From Planctomycetota bacterium (GTDB taxonomy: Bacteria > Planctomycetota > UBA8108 > UBA1146 > JAJFFE01): a stretch of DNA of 11,274 nucleotides. Positions within the stretch are counted from its first letter, which is position 1. Every line of letters starts with the position of its first letter. The DNA is taken from contig JAGQRC010000048.1 in assembly GCA_020425835.1 (NCBI GenBank), positions 1-11,274 of the forward strand. The letters are read 5' to 3'. The position numbers and the translations under genes were made by a program. The notes below the pieces were generated by a model that worked only from the letters and a program-made list of their open reading frames with translations, was not told the origin of the DNA and did no database searches. Shown here piece after piece: positions 1-6,312 of this stretch.

Positions 1-136
1 CGCATGACGCTCCGAGGCCCCGAGAACGCCCCCCCCCTCCTCTCCGCTGCTTCCCACGGAGTTCCGGCGATCGACCTCGTCGCTCGGCAGTCACCCGAGC
101 GGTTTCACTCCCCCATGGCCCTCGCAACGCAGCGCC

Positions 137-155
137 GAGTGCCTGAACGGCACTC
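137..155. repeat. Short perfect inverted repeat upstream of rhs gene
   Basis: GAGTGCC (137-143) and GGCACTC (149-155) are exact reverse complements separated by the 5-base loop TGAAC. The repeat lies about 50 bases before the rhs start codon. No T-tract follows, so it is not a standard intrinsic terminator. It could be an operator half-site pair, a leader hairpin or chance. Confidence 0.4.
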
Positions 156-187
156 ATTCGCTGTCGTCCTCGAGCAGATTCAGCCCC

Positions 188-197
188 AGAGGCAGAG
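188..197 (+). promoter_or_regulatory. Weak ribosome binding site for rhs gene
   Basis: Purine-rich AGAGGCAGAG lies just before the ATG at 206. The AGAGG core is 13 bases from that ATG, while the GCAGAG part is 8 bases away. A second ATG follows directly at 209, so the start is uncertain by one codon. The match to the consensus is only moderate. Confidence 0.3.
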
Positions 198-205
198 CCC
201 CACCC

Positions 206-3200
206 ATGATGAAGCAATCCACGCAAACGACCTTCCGGTCTCGGGAGACCGCAGATTCCCCCCTCGTCGTCCTGACAACTCTCGCTGTGCTCTGGGCATC
301 TGCCCCGGTGGCGCTGTCGCAGAATCTGCCCGAACCCAATCCGACGACGAACAACGGCGTGCCCGAGGGAATCACCCCCGCCCGCAATCCGCGCCAAGAA
401 TGGGTGGAACCCGCAACGTTCGTTGCCCTTCACAACGGCGAGCTGGTCCACAGCATCCGCGACATGTCCATCCAGGGTCGCGCGCTCGACTTCGTGCTCA
501 GTCGAACGTATCGCTCGCAGGTCGACTACGAGGGTCCGCTGGGGCACGGGTGGAGTCACTCCTACGAGCAGGTCGTCTGGATGGACTCGGGCGTCCTTCG
601 GCACTTCGACGGCACGAGATTCGAGATCGACGGCTACCCGAGCTCCGGTTCGGGGCCCCATGACTGCGTGACACCCGGGATCTACCGCAAGGCGCGCAAG
701 CTCGCGAGCGGCGATTGGGAGATCCGCGACCCGCAGGGCGCCGTCCTGACCTTCCACGGACTGGATGGCTCGGCCGTCGAGGGGAAGGTGGAGACGATCT
801 CGGACTCCTTCGGCAACGAGGTTCAGGTCCTCTACGACGCCAGTGGACGAATCGACGAGATTCGCATGGACCTTCACGATCCGACCTCGTCGCCGACCCG
901 TCGTGTCGACTTCACCTACACCTCCGGACGGCTCACCTCTCTCGTCGACGTCCACAACGGGCGGACGATCGCCTATTCCTACAATGCCGCGGGCGAACTC
1001 ACGTCTGTGACGACCCCTCAAGTGGCGACCTGGACCAGTGGTGGGACCGTACAGCAGAGCCGTACGACGTCCTACACGTATGAACAGGCCCCGGCCACGG
1101 CCGAGAACAAGCACAACCTGAAGACCATCACGTACCCCGGTCGCACGCAGCCTCGCGTCCTTGCCGCGTACGATTCGGACGATCATGTCACGCGCGTGAC
1201 GACTCCGGATCATGGTTCCGGGGCTCCGTACTTCGAATTCTCCTACACTGCGGCGCCGGGCAGTGGACCTGAGGTCCTCGTGACGAAGGTCGAGGACCGC
1301 AACGGCAACGAACGTCAGCTCCGCTTCCTCCCTGCGGGGCACGCCGTGCACGTGCTCGACGCCCACGGCTTCGCTCAGACGTTCGAGTACAACGCCGAAG
1401 GCGAGTACACGGAGCGCGTCAACCCCGAGGGTGATTTGCTGTACCTGGATTACGCGACGAACTCTCCGGACCGCTTCCAGCACGGCAACATGATCCGGAG
1501 TCATCACATTCCGGCACCCGGCAAGCCAGGAACGGCCGACGCGTACGAGGTGAACCGCCGCTACGACCCCGTCTACAACGTCGAGATCATGTCCCAGGAC
1601 GAGGGAGGCACGATCGTCTTCGACTTCCAGGAAGACCCGCAGACCGTGGCGACGATGATTGCCGACTGGGGCATCGACACGCCGCCGCTGGTCGCCTTGG
1701 GCGACGTCAACGGGGACGGTACCGTCAGCCAGTTCGGCGGCGCAGTCGTCCTGGAGCAGAGCGCGCCCATCTCGGCGGGCCTCCCGAGCGGAACGTCCGG
1801 GCCGGTCGTACGCGAACGCACGTGGACGTACGACTCCTACGGCAACATCACTTCCTACGCGGACGCGGAGGGCGCGCTCACCACATACTGCTACACGGGC
1901 GGTTACCTGACGGAGATCGTCGAGGATGCAGACCCGGCGACGGCTTCTTGCGCGCAGAGCGGGACCGTCCTCAACGCGGGGACGAGCAACTGGGTCAAGG
2001 GAGCCCAGATCGCTCACGTCGCGGCGAAGACCTCGTTCGTCCGCGACGGTCGAGGCAACGTTCTCGAGGTGACGGATCCCCGTGGGGTGAAGTCCACGTA
2101 CCAGTACAATCTGCTGGACCAGCTCGAATCGGTCGCTCAGGCCGACGCCACGGACCCGAGTCGACTCGACCCGCGACTCGATTCGATGGTCACGGCGGGG
2201 TACGGGCACCTGGTCACGCCCGCCATCGAGGAGCTCTTCGACTACGGCCCCTGCGGGAACCTGGTGCGCACGCGCGCGGACAACTCCGGGGTCGGCGACC
2301 CCTCGATGCCGTGGATCGAAACGACGGCCACGTACGACGACGAAGACCGAATCGTCTCGACATCACGGAAGCTCGCGTCGTCCAGCACGGCGGATACACA
2401 GATCGCTTACGACGCGAACGGGAACATGATCCGCGTCACGGATCCCGAGGGGCTGACGATCTCCTACGAGTACGACGGACTCGGGAGGGTGATCCGGACC
2501 AATCTCGACACGACGCCGGCAGGTGCCCTCAAACCCGAGACCGTTTCGACGCTCACGACGTGGGACCGGAACGGCAACCGCACTTCGACGGAAGGACCCT
2601 CCGACCACGACAGCGACGGAAACCTCGACAAGACCCTGTACGGCTTCGATGGACGCAACCGCCTCTACAACGTGATCACGCCCGTGGGAACAGAGACGGT
2701 CTTCGAATACAGCCCGCGTGGTTGGAATTCGTCCGCCTCCATCTTCGGCACGACCGGAGGAGCCAGCCCGTCGGGCAACGACACGTCGTCGAACGTCCTG
2801 CTCTCGGTCGTCGAGTCCGAGTACGACGCGACGGGCAGCACGGTCCTGCAGCGGGACCTCCGATTCACTCCGGGGCAGCCCGCAGGATCCACCGGACCAG
2901 AGACGGAATACCGCTACGACCGCAACGGCCTCGAAGTCGAGCGGGTCGACCCCGCAGGCCACATGACGTCCATGAACTACGACGGGCTGGGACGAGTCGT
3001 CGAGATCATCGATTCGCTCGGCAACAGCACGACCTACGTCTACGACGCGATGGGCTACCCGATCGAGTCCAGCTCCTCCGCGGCGGATCCGTTCGGCGGC
3101 CCCACCGTCCAACGGACGCGCCATGACCTCTACGACGGTCGCGGACTGCGGATCCGCTCCTTCTTCGAGGGTGAAGTGAACTACTACGCCTACGGTGCCC

Positions 3201-6200
3201 GCGGGACGCTGGTAGCGCATGCGGACGGCCGATCCGCGAGCACGCAGTCCGACCCGTTCGGTCAGGTCCCCTCGTCCGTCCCGACACCCGGGAACACGAT
3301 GCGGTTCACGACCGTGCGAACGTCGACGGGCCTGCGTCAGCAGGCGTTCACGGACATGTGGGTCGGAGGGCAGGCGCCCGGCTCGTTCGATCTGTGGACT
3401 CCGGGCTTCGACCCGTCCACGGCTCCGAGCGGCGTCGCTGCCACGTCGACCAGCACCGTCGAGTACGACCGGGTGGGCAACGTCACGTCCGTGACGTCCG
3501 GAGCGAACCGGACGATGACGTTCACCTATGATGCCAAACATCGACTGGCGACGAAGTCGTTCCCCGACGGAAGTCACACCGCGACGACCTACTACCCTGA
3601 CGGCAGTGTTCACGTCCACACGCTGCACGACCCGACGGCTTCGGTGATCCGCTCGACCGAGACGAAGTACGACTCCTCCGGGCGTTCGAAAGGCATGCTC
3701 GTCCTCGCCGCCCGACCCGGATACGACGGCACGACCGCCCAGTCCTTCGAGTGGAACGGGCTGGACCTCGTCACGCGGGCAACGGACTCGAAGTCGGGAG
3801 TCGACTATCTCGACTCGGTCGTCGAGCGATCCTTCGACTCGCTCGGGAGGATCCTCACCGAGAGCCAGAACGGACTCGTGGTGACGACGTCCTACGACGA
3901 CCTGTATCCCACGGGGATCACGTTCCCGGGAGGTCGCGTGCTCGACAAGCAGATCGACGCTCTCGGCAGGCTTGCGTGGGTGAAGGAAGGCAGCTCCAGC
4001 GCGATCATCGCCGACTACGATTACTACGGATCCGGAGACGACGTGGCCGAGATCGACTTCGGGAACGGCACGTCGAAGACCTACCGCTATCCCGCGCCGG
4101 GAAGTGGGCTCTCGAACGGGTACTCATTGGCGGGTCACGCTCTTCGTCTCGAGCACCGGGGTCCCTCGAGCAACGCCCTCTCTATCATCGCCCATGTGTA
4201 CGACCGTGTCGGCAATCGTGTCGTGGAGGGCCGCCTCGTCGGATCGTCCCTGACCGCCGACTTCATGAGCTACGACAGCCGGCGGCGGCTGGAGTTGTTC
4301 GACAAGCAGGTGGACCAGCTCAACTCCGTGTCTCAGGCCTACGCCCGTGATGCGGACGGGAACTGGCTGATGTTCGGGATCGACGACGGAACGGGCTCAC
4401 CCTCGATCTACCCGTTCCTTCCTTCCGGTTCGGACTGGGCATACCAGAGCATCGACGTCCTGGCTCTCGATCACGACGCGGCCGGCAACAGGGTGCAGGA
4501 CGCCTGGTTCGACTACGAGTACGACGTGTTCGATCGCCTCATCCACGTCAAGGACCGAGGAACCGGCGCGACCATCTCGCGCAACTCGTACGACGCATTC
4601 ACGCGACGGATCGAGAAGAAGGACCTCTTCGGCACGTGTGAGCGCTACGTGTACGACGGCCAACGCATCATCGAGGAGCGCGACCAGAACGGGATCGTCA
4701 CGGGCCAGTACGTCCACGGCAACTGGATCGACGAGCTCGTCCAGTGGATCGACTCGGGTGGACAGACCCACTACTACATGACGGACGACCAATCGAACGT
4801 GATCGGGCTGACCGACGCCTCGGGAGTCGTCACCGAACGTGTGACGTACGATGCGTTCGGCGCACCGAGCTTCCTCGACCCGGCCGGTACCCTTCTCGTC
4901 GATGGGAACGGGATTCCTCTCGTGGGCAGTCCGTCGGGGAACAAGTTCCTGTTCCAGGGGCGTGACTACGACGAAGAGATCGCCGTCTGGAAGCGCGCGC
5001 AGAGCACGCCGGGGTACTTCGCCGAGGTCGATGCGGCAGGACACTACAACTTCCGCTACCGGTTCTTCAGTCCCGAGGAAGGTCGATTCGTCAGCCGCGA
5101 CCCGTTCGCGATGGCGAACAACGACGCTGTCGATCCCAGTCTGCTCGTCGGCAGGATCTTGGCCGGTGAGGGAGACTCTCCCTACGAGATGGAGTCAGGC
5201 AACCCCACCAACTCGAGCGACCCGATGGGGCTCTCCTACCTCACTCTCGTCCCGGGTCACCTGTCGAAGGGCCTCAAGCCCAAGAGGATCTTCACGACCG
5301 ACTCCGCGGGCGAGCTTGCGGCGTTCATGAATGCCCTCGTCATCCCGTTCAAGAGCAATCCGGACGTCTGGGTCGGCGACGCGAGAACCGTTCACACGCG
5401 CTGCTACATTCCGGGTGGAGGCGGAGACGGGGGTCGGGGCGGACCGCGCGGAGGCCCCGGCGGTAGCGGTCCCCGCGGCGGCACCGGCCCCAGCACGGGA
5501 AGTGGTGGAGGTCGCCCGTCGGGTGGCGGAGGCGGCGGAAGAGGTGCCGGCGGCGGCGGGGGTACCGGATCCGGAGGAGGGCAGGCACCGGCCGGTCGTG
5601 GGGTCGCTCGTGGACCTGGCGGACCTGGAGGGGTTCCGAATCGAGCCTCCTCGGGACTCGTGGGTCAGCAGCGACCCAGTCCGACTCCTCGGCCTCGCGG
5701 GGGGGGCGGCGGCGCGCGACGCACCGCTGGCGGCGTCGCCGTGAATGCGCTCATCAGCTTCACGGCTGCGGCCAACGAGGGTGGCCCGGGAGGCCTTGCG
5801 ACGTACGCCGCTTGCGCGGATCACAACCTGTTCCTGGCGGGCGCCGTCCTGAGCGACGCGGAGGATCGAATCGCTCGTGGACCGGGCCTCCCCCAACCGT
5901 CGCCTCCGCATCTCAAGTGGAGTTCGTCGAAGCTCTTCAAGGAGTACATCAAGGCCTTCGACAAGGCCCTTCGCCCCGACAGTACTGTCAGAGACAGCGC
6001 TGCGAACAACCTCCGTGTCGATCTCAAGGAGCGTGGCTACGCCATGTCCTGCATCTACTTCTCCAGGAACTCACGCCATCCGGAGAACGGACGACTGGGC
6101 CCCAGGGCGAACCTCGATTGCCGTGAAGCTCACAAGGCGATGACCCGCGCTCGGAACGGCACGATCGGCGAGGGAACGGACGTCCCCCCGCAGGATCGCT

Positions 6201-6202
6201 AG
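206..6202 (+). CDS. Secreted YD-repeat/RHS protein with unrecognised C-terminal domain
   Basis: The protein has 1998 residues. Residues 1-39 look like a signal peptide: basic start (K3, R11, R13), hydrophobic run 19-37, likely cleavage near ALS-Q. Residues about 72-145 resemble the DUF6531 opening of RHS proteins (GRALDFVLSRTYRS, then GPLGHGW). YD repeats run from about 200 to 1560, e.g. YEYDGLGRV (754-762) and YDAFGAP (1547-1553). The RHS core follows: YRFFSPEEGRFVSRDP (1618-1633) and NPTNSSDPMGL (1666-1676). In known RHS/Tc toxins YD repeats form a hollow shell enclosing a C-terminal effector released at the DPxGL boundary. Here the tail is a unique stretch (1677-1736), a Gly/Arg/Pro-rich linker (1737-1812) and a domain of about 160 residues I cannot assign. 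An EF-hand-like loop interrupts the repeats at 500-511. No T6SS, VgrG or immunity gene adjoins it. The family call is firm; toxin activity is inference. Confidence 0.93.
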   Translation: MMKQSTQTTFRSRETADSPLVVLTTLAVLWASAPVALSQNLPEPNPTTNNGVPEGITPARNPRQEWVEPATFVALHNGELVHSIRDMSIQGRALDFVLSRTYRSQVDYEGPLGHGWSHSYEQVVWMDSGVLRHFDGTRFEIDGYPSSGSGPHDCVTPGIYRKARKLASGDWEIRDPQGAVLTFHGLDGSAVEGKVETISDSFGNEVQVLYDASGRIDEIRMDLHDPTSSPTRRVDFTYTSGRLTSLVDVHNGRTIAYSYNAAGELTSVTTPQVATWTSGGTVQQSRTTSYTYEQAPATAENKHNLKTITYPGRTQPRVLAAYDSDDHVTRVTTPDHGSGAPYFEFSYTAAPGSGPEVLVTKVEDRNGNERQLRFLPAGHAVHVLDAHGFAQTFEYNAEGEYTERVNPEGDLLYLDYATNSPDRFQHGNMIRSHHIPAPGKPGTADAYEVNRRYDPVYNVEIMSQDEGGTIVFDFQEDPQTVATMIADWGIDTPPLVALGDVNGDGTVSQFGGAVVLEQSAPISAGLPSGTSGPVVRERTWTYDSYGNITSYADAEGALTTYCYTGGYLTEIVEDADPATASCAQSGTVLNAGTSNWVKGAQIAHVAAKTSFVRDGRGNVLEVTDPRGVKSTYQYNLLDQLESVAQADATDPSRLDPRLDSMVTAGYGHLVTPAIEELFDYGPCGNLVRTRADNSGVGDPSMPWIETTATYDDEDRIVSTSRKLASSSTADTQIAYDANGNMIRVTDPEGLTISYEYDGLGRVIRTNLDTTPAGALKPETVSTLTTWDRNGNRTSTEGPSDHDSDGNLDKTLYGFDGRNRLYNVITPVGTETVFEYSPRGWNSSASIFGTTGGASPSGNDTSSNVLLSVVESEYDATGSTVLQRDLRFTPGQPAGSTGPETEYRYDRNGLEVERVDPAGHMTSMNYDGLGRVVEIIDSLGNSTTYVYDAMGYPIESSSSAADPFGGPTVQRTRHDLYDGRGLRIRSFFEGEVNYYAYGARGTLVAHADGRSASTQSDPFGQVPSSVPTPGNTMRFTTVRTSTGLRQQAFTDMWVGGQAPGSFDLWTPGFDPSTAPSGVAATSTSTVEYDRVGNVTSVTSGANRTMTFTYDAKHRLATKSFPDGSHTATTYYPDGSVHVHTLHDPTASVIRSTETKYDSSGRSKGMLVLAARPGYDGTTAQSFEWNGLDLVTRATDSKSGVDYLDSVVERSFDSLGRILTESQNGLVVTTSYDDLYPTGITFPGGRVLDKQIDALGRLAWVKEGSSSAIIADYDYYGSGDDVAEIDFGNGTSKTYRYPAPGSGLSNGYSLAGHALRLEHRGPSSNALSIIAHVYDRVGNRVVEGRLVGSSLTADFMSYDSRRRLELFDKQVDQLNSVSQAYARDADGNWLMFGIDDGTGSPSIYPFLPSGSDWAYQSIDVLALDHDAAGNRVQDAWFDYEYDVFDRLIHVKDRGTGATISRNSYDAFTRRIEKKDLFGTCERYVYDGQRIIEERDQNGIVTGQYVHGNWIDELVQWIDSGGQTHYYMTDDQSNVIGLTDASGVVTERVTYDAFGAPSFLDPAGTLLVDGNGIPLVGSPSGNKFLFQGRDYDEEIAVWKRAQSTPGYFAEVDAAGHYNFRYRFFSPEEGRFVSRDPFAMANNDAVDPSLLVGRILAGEGDSPYEMESGNPTNSSDPMGLSYLTLVPGHLSKGLKPKRIFTTDSAGELAAFMNALVIPFKSNPDVWVGDARTVHTRCYIPGGGGDGGRGGPRGGPGGSGPRGGTGPSTGSGGGRPSGGGGGGRGAGGGGGTGSGGGQAPAGRGVARGPGGPGGVPNRASSGLVGQQRPSPTPRPRGGGGGARRTAGGVAVNALISFTAAANEGGPGGLATYAACADHNLFLAGAVLSDAEDRIARGPGLPQPSPPHLKWSSSKLFKEYIKAFDKALRPDSTVRDSAANNLRVDLKERGYAMSCIYFSRNSRHPENGRLGPRANLDCREAHKAMTRARNGTIGEGTDVPPQDR
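1703..1738 (+). other. Dockerin/EF-hand-like calcium loop within YD repeats
   Basis: Residues 500-511 of the rhs product read D-V-N-G-D-G-T-V-S-Q-F-G. D500, N502, D504, T506 and S508 occupy positions 1, 3, 5, 7 and 9 of an EF-hand loop. Position 12, normally Glu or Asp, falls on Gly511, so the loop is incomplete. It lies in a stretch (about 462-530) without a clear YD motif. The pattern resembles the GDVNGDG start of dockerin type I repeats, but only one copy is present. Confidence 0.45.
5045..5233 (+). other. RHS core region and DPMGL effector boundary
   Basis: Residues 1614-1676 hold the RHS-associated core, with YRFFSPEEGRFVSRDP followed by a NPTNSSDPMGL end. Known cores usually continue from SRDP into a short segment with an N-x-Y-x-Y-x-x-N-N-P-type motif. 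Here 32 residues (1634-1665), including SLLVGRILAGEGDSPYEM, separate SRDP from the NPTNSSDP part. The DPMGL boundary marks where the variable C-terminus begins. Confidence 0.8.
5414..5641 (+). repeat. Glycine-rich low-complexity linker in rhs gene
   Basis: Residues 1737-1812 are mostly Gly with Arg, Pro, Ser and Thr, in runs such as GGGGDGGRGGPRGG. The codons are mainly GGC, GGA and GGT, giving purine-rich, imperfectly repeated DNA prone to length change. A second short Gly/Arg-rich patch lies at about 1830-1843. It probably acts as a flexible linker between the RHS core and the C-terminal domain. Confidence 0.8.
5735..6199 (+). other. Unrecognised C-terminal domain of RHS protein
   Basis: Residues 1844-1998 follow the linker. 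A small hydrophobic patch (VNALISFTAAA) starts it, then a mixed helical, charged region (KLFKEYIKAFDKAL, 1909-1922), then YAMSCIYFSRN (1945-1955) and DCREAHKAMTRARNG (1971-1985). It has three cysteines (1870, 1949, 1972), which may form disulfides in a secreted protein. I see no HNH, nuclease, deaminase, ADP-ribosyltransferase or protease signature. By position it would be the effector domain, but the sequence alone does not show a function. Confidence 0.5.
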
Positions 6203-6215
6203 GAGTACGTGGCGT

Positions 6216-6254
6216 CGCTGCGGGACCAGGGATCTGCTTCCTGGTCCCGCAGCG
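6216..6254 (+). terminator. Strong hairpin after rhs gene, no U-tract
   Basis: CGCTGCGGGACCAGG (6216-6230) pairs perfectly with 6240-6254, a 15 bp G/C-rich stem with a 9-base loop. It begins 14 bases after the rhs stop codon. No T-run follows on the plus strand (CACCTCGCCC), so it is not a classical intrinsic terminator. It may still stop or attenuate transcription, or protect the 3' end of the rhs mRNA. It separates the rhs gene from the membrane gene pair. Confidence 0.65.
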
Positions 6255-6312
6255 CACCTCGCCCGAGCGGAGACTCGGATCCGCCCTTCCACCTCAATGA
6301 GCGACGCGAGAG

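Larger units (their letters stand above)
1..205. other. Leader region without a supported gene
   Basis: I see no convincing gene here. The frame of the downstream rhs gene stays open leftward from its ATG as far as I followed it, close to the window edge, but offers no ATG. The other plus frames and a minus-strand frame starting at 157 and open to the edge lack the strong G/C third-position bias of the real genes. The stretch probably holds the promoter and 5' leader of the rhs gene. I could not pick out a credible -35/-10 pair. A perfect inverted repeat lies at 137-155. Confidence 0.5.

Noticed and set aside
1..157. Minus-strand frame starting at 157 and open to the left edge, which could be a divergent gene
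   Set aside because: Third-position G/C bias is weak and the product is Gly/Arg low-complexity, so I did not call it. Sequence to the left would settle it.
4..663. Plus-strand frame over the leader and rhs 5' end (219 codons)
   Set aside because: It overlaps the signal peptide and DUF6531-like region of the rhs gene, and its product is Arg/Pro-rich with no family resemblance.
1822..3126. 434-codon plus-strand frame inside the rhs gene
   Set aside because: It is an out-of-frame shadow: Arg/His/Pro-rich translation overlapping well-formed YD repeats.
2363..3628. 421-codon minus-strand open frame inside the rhs gene
   Set aside because: It lies wholly within YD-repeat coding sequence, its product has no motifs, and the plus frame shows regular YD repeats throughout.
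5414..5641. Glycine-rich repeats considered as collagen-like or a PE_PGRS-type domain
   Set aside because: There is no regular Gly-X-Y periodicity and no PE-type N-terminus; it fits a flexible linker better.
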